Source of the DNA: Candidatus Nitrohelix vancouverensis
Lineage (GTDB): Bacteria > Nitrospinota > Nitrospinia > Nitrospinales > VA-1
NCBI GenBank assembly: GCA_015698305.1
Contig: CP048620.1
Coordinates: 2,072,557-2,136,556 of the forward strand
Direction of reading: 5' to 3'
DNA: 64,000 nucleotides
Of the stretch, positions 8,345 through 17,349 are shown piece after piece. The notes beneath the pieces were generated by a model. The model was not told the origin of the DNA. It saw nothing but the letters and a program-made list of their open reading frames with translations, and made no database searches. Each line of letters begins with the position of its first letter. Position 1 is the stretch's first letter. The position numbers were made by a program, and so were the translations under genes.

Positions 8345-11137
8345 ATGGATTACAAAGAGACTCTCAATTTACCCAAAACTGATTTCCCGATGAAGGCCAA
8401 TCTCCTGAAAAAGGAGCCGGAAATGCTGGCGCGCTGGGAAGAAGAAAATTTGTACGGCGAGATTCGCCGACACTTTGCAGGAAAACCCAAATTCACCTTC
8501 CATGACGGCCCCCCCTATGCCAACGGGCATATTCACATGGGCCATGCCCTGAACAAGATCCTCAAGGATTTCATCGTGAAAATCAAAACGATGCATGGGT
8601 TCGATGCGGGCTTTATCCCCGGCTGGGATTGTCATGGTCTGCCGATCGAGCATCAGGTCACTAAAGAAGAACGTAAAAAGAAGAACACGCCGGACAAGGC
8701 GGAGATCCGCAAACTGTGCCGCGAATACGCCGCCGGGTTTGTCGATATTCAGCGCGAGGAGTTCAAGCGGCTGGCGGTTTTCGCCGATTGGGAACGGCCT
8801 TATCTGACCATGAATTTTTCCTATCAGGCGTCGATCGTTCGTGAATTGGGCAAGGTGGCGGAGCAGGATATTTTGTACAAGGGATTGAAGCCGGTGCATT
8901 GGTGCATGTCCTGTAAAACCGCGCTGGCGGAAGCCGAGGTGGAGCATGCCGATCACAAGTCGACCACGGTGTATGTGAAATTTCCCGTTGCGTCTGAATT
9001 GCCTGCGAGCCTGAACGCTTCCAGTCCCGCCTCGGTGGTGATCTGGACGACCACGCCCTGGACGCTTCCCGCCAATATGGCGATCTGCCTGCATCCTGAT
9101 TTTCAATACGCCGCTGTTGAGTTGAATGGCGAATGCATCATCGTCGCGGAAGATATGGCGCCCGCTCTTGCAAAGGAATGGGGCGTTGAAGAACTCCCGG
9201 TTCTGGGCCGATGCGCGGGAAAAGAGCTGGAGCATGTGATCTGTCAGCATCCCTTTTACAACCGAGAATCTACCGTGATTCTTGGCGACCATGTAACGCT
9301 CGAACAGGGCACGGGTTGCGTACATACCGCTCCGGGACATGGTCAAGAGGACTATGTGGTGGGGATGAAGTATGGCCTGGAAACTTATAATCCGGTGGAC
9401 GACGCCGGGGTGTTTGTAGAGGATTTACCGTTATTCGGCGGCATGTTTGTGATGAAAGCCAACGCTGAAATCGTCAGCAAGCTCGAAGCGGAGGGCAAAC
9501 TGATTTATCAAAGCGAGATCAAACATTCCTATCCGCACTGCTGGCGTTGTCACCAGCCAATCATTTTTCGAGCGACGCGGCAATGGTTCATTTCCATGGA
9601 CAAGGAGGGTCTGCGCTCCAAGGCGCTGTCTGCGATCAATGAAGCCGAGTGGATTCCGCATTGGGGGCGCGAGCGTATTTATGGAATGGTTGAAAACCGT
9701 CCCGACTGGTGCGTATCCCGGCAGAGGGCCTGGGGCGCTCCGATCGCCATCGTTTCCTGCCTGGACTGTGGTGAAATGCTCAAGACCAAAGAAATTTTCG
9801 CCCATATCGTCGCCTTGATCGAGAAGCACGGCGCCGACTACTGGTTTGAAAAGGACGTGAAGGAACTGGTCCCGGAAGGGACGGTCTGCGCCTGCGGCAG
9901 TTCCAATCTGGGCAAGGAGCAGGATATTCTCGACGTGTGGTTCGATTCAGGTACCAGCCATGCGGCGGTTCTCGAAGCGGACCCGGAGCAGTCCTGGCCC
10001 GCCGATCTGTACCTTGAAGGGAGCGATCAGCATCGCGGCTGGTTCCACAGTTCCTTGTTGGAATCCATCGCCACGCGGGGAAAAGCGCCTTACCGGGCGG
10101 TGCTGACGCACGGCTATGTGGTGGACGGCAAGGGCAAGAAAATGTCGAAGTCTGCGGGCAACGTGATCGCGCCTCAAAAGATCATCGATCAATACGGCGC
10201 GGAAGTTTTGCGCCTGTGGGTGGCGTCTGAAAATTACCGTGAAGACATTCGCATCTCTCAGGAAATTTTGAAACGACTCACCGAGGCCTATCGAAAAATC
10301 AGAAACACGTTCCGGTTCCTGCTGGGCAATTTGAGCGATTTCGATCCGAAAAAAGACGCGGTGGCGCTGGATGAGTTGATGGAGATCGATCGCTACATTC
10401 TGTTCCGCTTCAACGGATTGAAACAGAAAATTCTGGGCGCTTATGATCGCTATGAATTTCATACCTTCTATCACGCCTTCTATAATTTCTGTATCGTCGA
10501 TCTCAGCGCTTTTTATCTGGATATCGTCAAGGACCGTTTGTACACCTTCGCGCCGGGTTCCAAGGGCCGCCGCAGTTGCCAGACCGCCCTGCATTATCTC
10601 CTGCAGGATATGGCGCGTTTGATGGCTCCTGTTTTGAGTTTCATGGCGGAAGAGGTTTGGGATTATCTGCCAGAGGGCAGCGCTCCTGAAAAAAGCGTGC
10701 ATCTCAGTTCTTTTCCCGAGGACAGGGCGATTGAGTTCGACGACGCATTGCGGGAGAAATGGGAAAGCCTGATCGAGCTGAAAGGCGAGGTCAGCCGGGC
10801 TTTGGAAATTTGTCGGCAGGAGAAAGTCATCGGCCATTCGCTGGACGCGCATGTCAAGCTGGCATTGCCGGAAGCCCTCTTGAAACGCTTGCAGGAGGAT
10901 GTTGACGAATTGAAATTTATTTTCATCGTTTCCAAAGTTGATATCGTGACCGATTTATCTCAAGAAGAGAAAGTCTATCAAAGCGAGTCGATGAAGGGCG
11001 TCGGCGTGTTTGTCCAATCTGTTGGCGGGCAAAAATGCGAACGCTGCTGGAATTATTTTGATTCCGACGGGGCCAAGGATGCGCTTCTATGCGAGCGCTG
11101 TGTTGAGAATCTTGAAATCGCTCAGGGGGCGGAGTAA
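8345..11137 (+). CDS. ileS: Isoleucyl-tRNA synthetase
   Basis: Class Ia aminoacyl-tRNA synthetase that charges tRNA-Ile and edits valine. It shows the HIGH-type motif PPYANGHIHMGHALN near the N terminus, the editing-domain WTTTPWTLPANMA, the KMSKS loop GKGKKMSKSAGN, and a C-terminal zinc finger with CERCW and CERC pairs. The chosen ATG 8345 gives the usual family start MDYKETLNLPKTDFPM (930 residues); a TTG at 8324 would add seven residues. The lspA start codon follows the TAA directly, so ileS and lspA are translationally linked, a common pairing in diderms. Confidence 0.97.
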   Translation: MDYKETLNLPKTDFPMKANLLKKEPEMLARWEEENLYGEIRRHFAGKPKFTFHDGPPYANGHIHMGHALNKILKDFIVKIKTMHGFDAGFIPGWDCHGLPIEHQVTKEERKKKNTPDKAEIRKLCREYAAGFVDIQREEFKRLAVFADWERPYLTMNFSYQASIVRELGKVAEQDILYKGLKPVHWCMSCKTALAEAEVEHADHKSTTVYVKFPVASELPASLNASSPASVVIWTTTPWTLPANMAICLHPDFQYAAVELNGECIIVAEDMAPALAKEWGVEELPVLGRCAGKELEHVICQHPFYNRESTVILGDHVTLEQGTGCVHTAPGHGQEDYVVGMKYGLETYNPVDDAGVFVEDLPLFGGMFVMKANAEIVSKLEAEGKLIYQSEIKHSYPHCWRCHQPIIFRATRQWFISMDKEGLRSKALSAINEAEWIPHWGRERIYGMVENRPDWCVSRQRAWGAPIAIVSCLDCGEMLKTKEIFAHIVALIEKHGADYWFEKDVKELVPEGTVCACGSSNLGKEQDILDVWFDSGTSHAAVLEADPEQSWPADLYLEGSDQHRGWFHSSLLESIATRGKAPYRAVLTHGYVVDGKGKKMSKSAGNVIAPQKIIDQYGAEVLRLWVASENYREDIRISQEILKRLTEAYRKIRNTFRFLLGNLSDFDPKKDAVALDELMEIDRYILFRFNGLKQKILGAYDRYEFHTFYHAFYNFCIVDLSAFYLDIVKDRLYTFAPGSKGRRSCQTALHYLLQDMARLMAPVLSFMAEEVWDYLPEGSAPEKSVHLSSFPEDRAIEFDDALREKWESLIELKGEVSRALEICRQEKVIGHSLDAHVKLALPEALLKRLQEDVDELKFIFIVSKVDIVTDLSQEEKVYQSESMKGVGVFVQSVGGQKCERCWNYFDSDGAKDALLCERCVENLEIAQGAE

Positions 11138-11650
11138 TTGCGTAATAAATACCTGGTTCTCTTGTTTGTTTCGAACTTGTTGATATTGCTTGACCAGTTC
11201 ACAAAGTATTTTGTCGTGTCACATATTCCGCGGCATCATTCCTTTTGGGTGATTGACGAAATTTTCAGCATCACTCATATTCGCAATCCCGGCGTGGCGT
11301 TCGGCTTGTTTGCGAGTTACAATATCGAATCCAAGGCGCTGATATTCATTTGCATCTCCAGCATCGCCATCGTTGCGATTTTGATTATTTTCCACCAGAC
11401 GGAGAACCATCGCCGACTGGCTCTCGCCAGTTTGATTCTTATTTTCAGCGGAGCGATCGGCAATGTGATCGACCGCGTGATTCATGGCGAAGTGATCGAT
11501 TTCCTGTATTTCCATGCGGGCGATTTTCATTTCCCGGCGTTCAATGTAGCCGATTCCTGTATTTCCACCGGAGTGGCGATGATGATTCTTGATATCGTCA
11601 AGCATCCTCCTCCGCCAGCCGGAGCCAGTTCGGGTCAGAACCCGGTTTGA
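11138..11650 (+). CDS. lspA: Lipoprotein signal peptidase (signal peptidase II)
   Basis: A 170-residue inner-membrane aspartic protease with four membrane segments that removes signal peptides from prolipoproteins. The catalytic motifs are present: GNVIDRVIHGEVIDFL and FPAFNVADSCI, containing the two active-site Asp residues. LDQFTKYFV near the N terminus and HIRNPGVAFGL are also conserved. The TTG start follows the ileS TAA with no gap, and the purine-rich end of ileS acts as ribosome-binding site. It acts after Lgt, whose gene follows 36 bases downstream. Confidence 0.96.
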   Translation: MRNKYLVLLFVSNLLILLDQFTKYFVVSHIPRHHSFWVIDEIFSITHIRNPGVAFGLFASYNIESKALIFICISSIAIVAILIIFHQTENHRRLALASLILIFSGAIGNVIDRVIHGEVIDFLYFHAGDFHFPAFNVADSCISTGVAMMILDIVKHPPPPAGASSGQNPV

Positions 11651-11686
11651 TCCAGCGCCGCCTCAGTGATTCCATAGGACGTTGAC

Positions 11687-12469
11687 ATGCACCCAGTCTT
11701 GCTAGAGTTTGGATTCGTCAAGATATTCAGCTACGGTCTGCTTGTGGCCAGTGGATTTTTTGCCGCTATCATGTACGCCTCAAGACAGGCGAAGCGGGAA
11801 GGCATGAACCCGCAGGAAATTGTCGATTTGTGTTTCTATATCATGATCGCGTCCTTACTGGGCGCGCGATTGCTATACGTCCTGGTGGAATTCTCCTATT
11901 TTTCACAGAATCCGCTGGAAGCCTTTAAATTCTGGAAAGGCGGTCTGGTTTTCTACGGTGGACTCATTGGCGGAACGATTGTCGCCATTGTGTACATGAA
12001 GCGTTGCGGCATGGATCTTTGGAAAGTCGCCGATGTGCTGGCTCCCGCCATCGCAATTGGGCAGGGCATCGGGCGCTGGGGATGTTTTTTTGCGGGCTGT
12101 TGTTACGGTCGGCCAAGCGACGTTCCCTGGGCCATCACTTTTTCCAACGCGAAATCACTTGCTCCCTTGAATATTGCCCTGCACCCCACGCAAATCTATT
12201 TGTCCTTAAACGCGATAGCGATTTTTTTGATACTGGTCTGGTTGCAAAAAAGGAAGCATTTTGATGGGCAGATTCTGTGGACTTATGGCATTCTTTACGC
12301 AGTGGGCCGGTTTGTGATTGAATATTTTAGAAATGACGACCGCGGATATGTTATAGATGGCGTATTATCCACCTCGCAATTTGTCGGCATCATAGTTTTT
12401 ATTCTTTCGATTGCGATGTGGTTCCTGTTGAAAAACAGGGGAGAGCAAAGATCGACTCGACTTTCTTAA
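11687..12469 (+). CDS. lgt: Prolipoprotein diacylglyceryl transferase
   Basis: A 260-residue polytopic inner-membrane enzyme that attaches diacylglycerol from phosphatidylglycerol to the lipobox cysteine. The signature region reads IGQGIGRWGCFFAGCCYG, a variant of the usual GRxGNFxNxE motif seen in many non-proteobacterial enzymes. GGLVFYGGLIGG (the conserved loop before it) and the HPTQIY segment are also present. It forms an operon-like run with ileS and lspA. The lipoprotein candidate at 40,049-40,246 would be a substrate. Confidence 0.95.
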   Translation: MHPVLLEFGFVKIFSYGLLVASGFFAAIMYASRQAKREGMNPQEIVDLCFYIMIASLLGARLLYVLVEFSYFSQNPLEAFKFWKGGLVFYGGLIGGTIVAIVYMKRCGMDLWKVADVLAPAIAIGQGIGRWGCFFAGCCYGRPSDVPWAITFSNAKSLAPLNIALHPTQIYLSLNAIAIFLILVWLQKRKHFDGQILWTYGILYAVGRFVIEYFRNDDRGYVIDGVLSTSQFVGIIVFILSIAMWFLLKNRGEQRSTRLS

Positions 12470-12485
12470 TAGCGTTGTGCGGAAA

Positions 12486-12779
12486 ATGAATTCAGAGAAC
12501 GATAAACCGGTTTCCATCCAGCCCTTGCAGACCGTTTGGGTGCGCAGGGGGGACGCGCCGACAAGACAAATTCCGGCGAAAATGCTGATCCCGAATATCA
12601 AGATTGGCAAGCTTTACGGTTCCGATGAAATTTCCGGCGATGGCTTGCGTTGGGTGCGACTGGATCGGCATTCCCAGTTGGCGCATTATTTCCTTGTAGA
12701 AGAAGATTCGTCTCCCATTGAAAAGAGCAAGGTTCAATTGGGCGAACTGGCGGACATGTTGAAAGAGATCAACGGCTGA
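12486..12779 (+). CDS. Small conserved-looking protein, GYF_2-like fold suspected
   Basis: A 97-residue protein from ATG 12486 (a GTG at 12477 would add three residues). No signal peptide or membrane segment is visible. The pattern VWVRRGDAPTRQIPAKML, then a segment ending in DGLRWVRLDRHSQL, resembles small domains of the GYF_2/DUF4339 kind in which an N-terminal WYV-like strand is followed by a DG..W..L turn. That resemblance is by eye only. It lies nine bases before the HDOD gene and 16 after lgt, so it is probably cotranscribed with both. Function unknown. Confidence 0.7.
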   Translation: MNSENDKPVSIQPLQTVWVRRGDAPTRQIPAKMLIPNIKIGKLYGSDEISGDGLRWVRLDRHSQLAHYFLVEEDSSPIEKSKVQLGELADMLKEING

Positions 12780-12787
12780 AGGTTCTG

Positions 12788-13624
12788 ATGAATGACAATG
12801 TTACGACGATAATTGAGGATTGGGTTTCTTCTGTCCCCACCGTGTACCTGAAGCTGAAGAAGGCTTTGGAAGATCCCGACTGTAGCTTCGACGATTTCGC
12901 TCATATTCTTTCTGCGGATGCGGCTCTTTGCGGCCGGGTTTTAAAAATTGTTAACAGCGCTTTTTTCGGCTTCAGCGCAAAAATTGAAACCGTCACCCAC
13001 GCCTTGAATATTCTGGGTACGGAGCAATTGAACGAGCTGGCGCTCGCGGTCTCGGTGATGGGCAAATTCAAAGGCATCCCGGAGGATCTGGTTACCATGG
13101 ACTCTTTCTGGAGGCATTCCATCGCTTGCGGAGTGATTTCTCGAAAGATCGCATCGGATTTCAAACTGGCCAATTCAGAGCGCTATTATGTCGTTGGCCT
13201 GCTTCACGATATCGGCAGTCTGATTATCTATAAAAAGACGCCGGACGCGGAACGCAAGGTTCTGCAGGAATGCGCTGAAACCAATACGAATTTATTCAAG
13301 GTTGAGACAAAAACCTTTGGCTTCGACCATGCCGATGTTGGCGGCGCATTGCTTCAGTCATGGAAGCTGTCGGACAATTTATACCGCGCCGTGCTTTGCC
13401 ACCACTACCCCGAAGGCTCCCAGCTGGATATACCGCTCGCCGAGGTGATTCATATCGCCGATAGTGTGGCTTACGATATGGGACTGGGCAATAGCGGCGA
13501 GCGCTCGACCCCGGATTTAGACCTTAGCATCTGCGAGGGGCTGGGGATTGAGCCCTCCTACCTTCAAGACTTTCGCGCCGACGTTGTTCAGGAATACGAA
13601 CTGGCTCTCAGCCTGTTTCTCTAG
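12788..13624 (+). CDS. HDOD domain protein
   Basis: A 278-residue cytoplasmic protein made almost entirely of an HDOD domain. It starts with PTVYLKLKKALEDPDCSFDDFAHILSAD-type helices, continues with LCGRVLKIVNSAFFG and shows a degenerate HD-like helix VVGLLHDIGSLIIY plus HADVGGALLQSWKL. HDOD proteins usually lack phosphodiesterase activity and act as signalling scaffolds in chemotaxis, DNA-damage or two-component pathways. No receiver or output domain is fused to it. A single-domain response regulator lies 3.3 kb downstream, but no direct link can be shown. Confidence 0.88.
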   Translation: MNDNVTTIIEDWVSSVPTVYLKLKKALEDPDCSFDDFAHILSADAALCGRVLKIVNSAFFGFSAKIETVTHALNILGTEQLNELALAVSVMGKFKGIPEDLVTMDSFWRHSIACGVISRKIASDFKLANSERYYVVGLLHDIGSLIIYKKTPDAERKVLQECAETNTNLFKVETKTFGFDHADVGGALLQSWKLSDNLYRAVLCHHYPEGSQLDIPLAEVIHIADSVAYDMGLGNSGERSTPDLDLSICEGLGIEPSYLQDFRADVVQEYELALSLFL

Positions 13625-14053
13625 TTGTATCCGGTTTTCCGACTCATATGAATTCGGCGTTCCGCTGACCCCTGCAGGCAGAATCATTCCCGATACAACT
13701 GAATAAAGTTTTAGGACAAGGTCTCTCAGGGTGTTTTCGGCCTTGACTGGTGATAGAGGCGGCCTGTGCGCTGAAAGGGGCCGGACTGACAGAACCTGTT
13801 CTGGCGCGGGTAATGCGCTTCGTCTTTGTAGGAATTTATGAGGTGGGTGTAGGGATGTAGGTTGTTTTTCGAGATTGGAGTATTTTGTCGACTATTACAG
13901 AGTGTTACGAAACTGTAACTTGGCCTCGATAGATTCTTAACAAGGATAGATTAAATTGAAACTATGAAAGTTCGCTGACGGGAAGAATCGAGTCAGGGAA
14001 AAACCTTTCAGAAGAGTCAACTTTTAGAATCTATCATTGGGAGTAATCTGGCT
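13625..14053. other. 429-base gap with short inverted repeats, no gene seen
   Basis: No convincing reading frame or RNA gene was found here. The stretch holds several CGGCC/GGCCG blocks around 13,740-13,795 that could fold as an imperfect structure after the HDOD gene, a small dyad GTTAC...GTAAC at 13,904-13,919, and the longer-range inverted repeat described separately. The regulator gene that follows begins at ATG 14054 after GGGAG. Confidence 0.5.
13928..14035. repeat. 10-base inverted repeat plus direct half-copy upstream of the XRE gene
   Basis: GATAGATTCT at 13,928-13,937 is matched exactly in inverted orientation by AGAATCTATC at 14,026-14,035, and GATAGATT recurs directly at 13,945-13,952. 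The distal copy ends 18 bases before the start of the XRE regulator. Such an arrangement could be operator sites for the regulator itself, or the arms of a leader RNA. Neither has been tested. Confidence 0.5.
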
Positions 14054-14467
14054 ATGAACGATAGCGCAAAAGAAAAAAATTTTAAAACGGTCGGGCAGAG
14101 GATGAAGGCGTGGAGGAAATCGATGTCCTTCAAGCTGAAAGATCTGTCGGATAAGATCAAGATTTCTCAAGGGTCCCTGTCGGATATCGAAAACAACAAA
14201 TGTCTTCCATCGGCAAAGACCCTGACCAACCTGTGTTTGTACACCGATCTGAATATTTGCTGGTTACTCACGGGCTTTGGATCGATTGTCGGGCAGACTC
14301 CTGACAAGTCGACGTCTGCATCCTTTTACAAAGAGTACATGCAATTGATGCAGGATAAAAAGCTGAAGGAGTTGATGGATCGAATGATCCGAATTTACAA
14401 CCATGAGGAAGCGTCGAAACGAGCCAACCTTGCAGGATTTCTCACCGGCGCCGATCCAGGAGTGTGA
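14054..14467 (+). CDS. XRE-family helix-turn-helix transcriptional regulator
   Basis: A 137-residue DNA-binding protein. Residues about 12-70 form a Cro/CI-type HTH: VGQRMKAWRKSMSFKLKDLS, then ISQGSLSDIENNKCLPSAKTL, then LNICWLLTGFG, the usual end of the phage-CI-like N-terminal domain. The C-terminal 60 residues look helical and may mediate dimerisation. There are no phage genes nearby. It is monocistronic and converges with the molybdopterin oxidoreductase, whose stop is 32 bases away. The inverted repeat in its leader may be its own operator. Targets unknown. Confidence 0.87.
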   Translation: MNDSAKEKNFKTVGQRMKAWRKSMSFKLKDLSDKIKISQGSLSDIENNKCLPSAKTLTNLCLYTDLNICWLLTGFGSIVGQTPDKSTSASFYKEYMQLMQDKKLKELMDRMIRIYNHEEASKRANLAGFLTGADPGV

Positions 14468-14499
14468 GCATGATACTTTTGGATCAGGCCGCGGCCTTG

Positions 14500-16701
14500 T
14501 CAGACTTTCGTCAAAGAAACCCGCACGCTTTTGAAGGCGGGCGTTCTGGAAGAAGCGTCGATTTCTCTCGAAATCAGAACATTTGTCTCGGGATAATACA
14601 TCATCAAATTCCCGGTTTTTATGGGGAACGAGACAATTCTCTGGTTTTCAAGGCGCCCGGTCGCGCTTGTTACCGTAACCCGATCCCCTTCTTTCAATTG
14701 AAGGATCTCCATATCCTCAAGGCTGATCATGACAACGTCTCTTGAATTAATGCCTCGATAATTGTCATGATTTTCATAGACGACCGTGTTGAACTGTCCT
14801 TCGGAACGCACGGTCATCAAGTTAAACTCGAGGGTTGAGTTTTTCTTCTTCAGGCCGGGCAAATTGCAAACTTGAAATCTGGCTTTTCCCGATTGCGTCG
14901 GAAACTGAGGCGTGTGCAGGGAACGACCGCTGATGTGAAATTCGCTTTTGCTTTGATCGATCTCAAGCATTTTTTCAAATCCGGGAACAACGCTTCCAAT
15001 CATGGATCGTATGTTTTTGACATCGCCCAGGTCCTTCCAGGAAACCGGGCCGGGCAGATTGGTCTTCTGCCCGATAGCGGAGATGATTTCAATCTCGCTT
15101 TTCGCTTGAGGATGACGGTTCAAACCGCCGTCGCTCAATCTCACAAAACTGAACATGCTCTCCTGCGTGGTGGGAGCCGGTTCCTCATCTCTTGCCCGGA
15201 TCGGCAGGATCAACGTGGTTTTGCCGCGTCCTAGAAAATGTCCCTGATTCAAGGTGGTGTTCATGTACAGGCTGAAATTGATTTTGGACAGCGCCGCGCG
15301 GGCAAATTGCGAATCGGGCGCTGAGCCGTATAAATTTCCGCCCAGATTCCAGGCGAAATCGATTCCGCCCTTCGCCGCCGCTTCAATACAGGCAAGGGTG
15401 TCCATTCCCGTTTGGGCTGGGGGCGAAAAGCCATAGTTCTGCTGTAAATTGTCCATGAATGCGGATTTCAATTGCGGCACAAATCCCATCGAGCCGACGC
15501 CTTGGACGTTGGAATGACCGCGTAAGGGAAGCAGACCTGCGTGGGGTCTTCCAGTCATTTGCCGCATCAAGGCCAGGTTGACGATGGAATGGATGGTGTT
15601 GACGCCATGCAAATGATGCGTGATTCCCATCGCCCACGCAAACACCACATTTTTTCCGTCGACGTAGTGTCGAGCCGTTGCCTCCATCTGCTCGCGCGAT
15701 AAACCGGAGGCCGTTTCCAGTTCTTCCCAGCTCGATCCTTCGAGATCGTTTTTAAAAGCATCATAATTTTCGGTGTGGTCGTTGATAAACGATTGTTCCA
15801 TCGCAGATGCGTTTTCGGCGCCCAATTCCAGCACGGCTTTGGCGATGCCTTTGAACAGAGCCAAATCGCCGCCGATATGCGGTTGCAGATAATCCGTTGC
15901 AATATCAGACCCAAATAGAAGGCTGAGCGGATCGGAAGGCACGCTGAATTTGAGCAAGCCGGGTTCCCGGGCCGGGTTCACGACAATCACTTTTCCGCCG
16001 CGCCTGCGAATCTGCATCAAGGTCTTCATAAAGCGGGGGTGATTGGACGCGGGGTTGGCGCCGATCAGAAATATCAGGTCGGTCTTGTCGAGGTCTTCCA
16101 ACTGAACGGTGGCAGTCGAGGTTCCCAGCGTCTGCGCCAGGCCGACTCCGGATGCCTGGTGGCAAAAATAGGAACAGTTGTTGACGTTGTTGGTGCCAAA
16201 AATTCTCGCAAAAATTTGCAACAGAAACGCGGCTTCGTTGGACGAGCGACCGCTGGAGTAAAAAAAGGCGCGGTCCGCCGGGCAGGCCTTCAGTTCGCTG
16301 GCGACGCGATCAAAGGCTTCTTCCCATGAAATCCTGCGGTAATGGCTGGCGCCGTCTTCGTGAATGACCGGCTCGGTCAACCGTCCGCTCAATTCCAGTT
16401 GACGCGGATCCCAGGTCTCAAGTTGTGCGACCGAATGCGCGGTAAAGAAATCCTTTGGCAAACCGCCTTGCATGTCCGAAGCCTGGGCCATGAAGGATTT
16501 GTTGCAGACGGCGGGAAACATGCGTTTTTCATCGGTCATGCCGCCTTTTTGCCCGCCCATTCCCAGAGCGCAACTTTTACAGCTGTTCTTGCTCATCAGA
16601 GCTTTCATCATTGGAAACAAGCCGCCTGCGCGGTTCGCCATTTTCAATGAAAAGCCGATGGCGCCCCAACCTCCCGGTGTTTTTGGTACGAAGTCCGTCA
16701 T
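14500..16701 (-). CDS. Molybdopterin-dependent oxidoreductase alpha subunit, YdeP/FdhA-like
   Basis: A 733-residue protein from ATG 16701 (an upstream TTG at 16779 would add 26 atypical residues). The N-terminal GGWGAIGFSLKMANRAGG and the partial cluster motif C41-x2-C44...C66 match the YdeP/Fdhalpha-like group of the DMSO-reductase family. RISWEEAFDRVASEL and LIGANPASNHPRFM are molybdopterin-binding segments, and the C-terminal part is a molydopterin dinucleotide-binding domain. The four-cysteine iron-sulfur site of formate dehydrogenases is not complete. No electron-transfer subunit or chaperone gene is adjacent. YdeP has been linked to acid resistance in E. coli; the reaction is unknown. 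Confidence 0.85.
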   Translation of the reverse strand: MTDFVPKTPGGWGAIGFSLKMANRAGGLFPMMKALMSKNSCKSCALGMGGQKGGMTDEKRMFPAVCNKSFMAQASDMQGGLPKDFFTAHSVAQLETWDPRQLELSGRLTEPVIHEDGASHYRRISWEEAFDRVASELKACPADRAFFYSSGRSSNEAAFLLQIFARIFGTNNVNNCSYFCHQASGVGLAQTLGTSTATVQLEDLDKTDLIFLIGANPASNHPRFMKTLMQIRRRGGKVIVVNPAREPGLLKFSVPSDPLSLLFGSDIATDYLQPHIGGDLALFKGIAKAVLELGAENASAMEQSFINDHTENYDAFKNDLEGSSWEELETASGLSREQMEATARHYVDGKNVVFAWAMGITHHLHGVNTIHSIVNLALMRQMTGRPHAGLLPLRGHSNVQGVGSMGFVPQLKSAFMDNLQQNYGFSPPAQTGMDTLACIEAAAKGGIDFAWNLGGNLYGSAPDSQFARAALSKINFSLYMNTTLNQGHFLGRGKTTLILPIRARDEEPAPTTQESMFSFVRLSDGGLNRHPQAKSEIEIISAIGQKTNLPGPVSWKDLGDVKNIRSMIGSVVPGFEKMLEIDQSKSEFHISGRSLHTPQFPTQSGKARFQVCNLPGLKKKNSTLEFNLMTVRSEGQFNTVVYENHDNYRGINSRDVVMISLEDMEILQLKEGDRVTVTSATGRLENQRIVSFPIKTGNLMMYYPETNVLISREIDASSRTPAFKSVRVSLTKV

Positions 16702-16923
16702 GATCGCAAATAAAAAAAGTTGTATAGTTTCAACCAGTAATATTAATTTAGGCCCTTTTAATTTAAAATGCCATTTCAATCGCGTTGTCAGCGCAGGACG
16801 TTCGGCTTTGTTGAAACTCAGCGGAATTCGGGAGCGTCAACGCGAAATTAGTCGTTGGTTTGTTTTTTGATTCTGGCGCTTTCGGAAAAGATCTTGTCAG
16901 CGGCGTACTGAAAAGAGGTTGCC

Positions 16924-17349
16924 ATGTCCAATGAAGCAGAGGATGGAAATTCAGGAAAACCCGGTTCGCGGGCTGAGCCGAGCATTCTTTATATTGAAGA
17001 CAATCCTGACAATCAGGCCCTGGTGAAAAGGATCCTCAACGATTTGCGCGGGATCACCATCCATTTGGCGGGACACGCCAGAGAGGGCATCGAGCTGGCC
17101 CGACAGCATCGACCGGACCTGATCCTTATGGATTTGAACCTGCCTGAAATTGATGGAACCGAAGCGTTTGAAATGCTTCAGGGCATCGAGGAAACCGCGG
17201 GCATCCCTGTGTGGGTTTTGAGCGCGAACGTGATCCCTTCAGAAAAGGCCGCCATACTGGATTTGGGTTTCCAGCGCTTTATTGATAAGCCCTTCAAGAT
17301 TAATGAGTTTCTGGACTTGATCGACGCATTTGTCGAAACCGGGAGTTAA
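16924..17349 (+). CDS. Single-domain response regulator (receiver domain)
   Basis: A 141-residue CheY-like receiver with no output domain. Acidic residues E25-D26 (YIEDN), the phospho-acceptor Asp70 (LILMDLNLPE), Ser100 (WVLSAN) and Lys122 (DKPFK) form a complete phosphorylation site. The first 18 residues are a flexible Ser/Gly-rich lead. The IEDNPDNQALVKRIL pattern is typical of receivers used in phosphorelays with hybrid kinases. No kinase lies nearby. Its stop overlaps the convergent batE gene by four bases. Confidence 0.92.
   Translation: MSNEAEDGNSGKPGSRAEPSILYIEDNPDNQALVKRILNDLRGITIHLAGHAREGIELARQHRPDLILMDLNLPEIDGTEAFEMLQGIEETAGIPVWVLSANVIPSEKAAILDLGFQRFIDKPFKINEFLDLIDAFVETGS

Noticed and set aside
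9947-10852. 301-codon minus-strand frame inside ileS
   Set aside because: It lies opposite the catalytic and anticodon regions of ileS and shows no motif.
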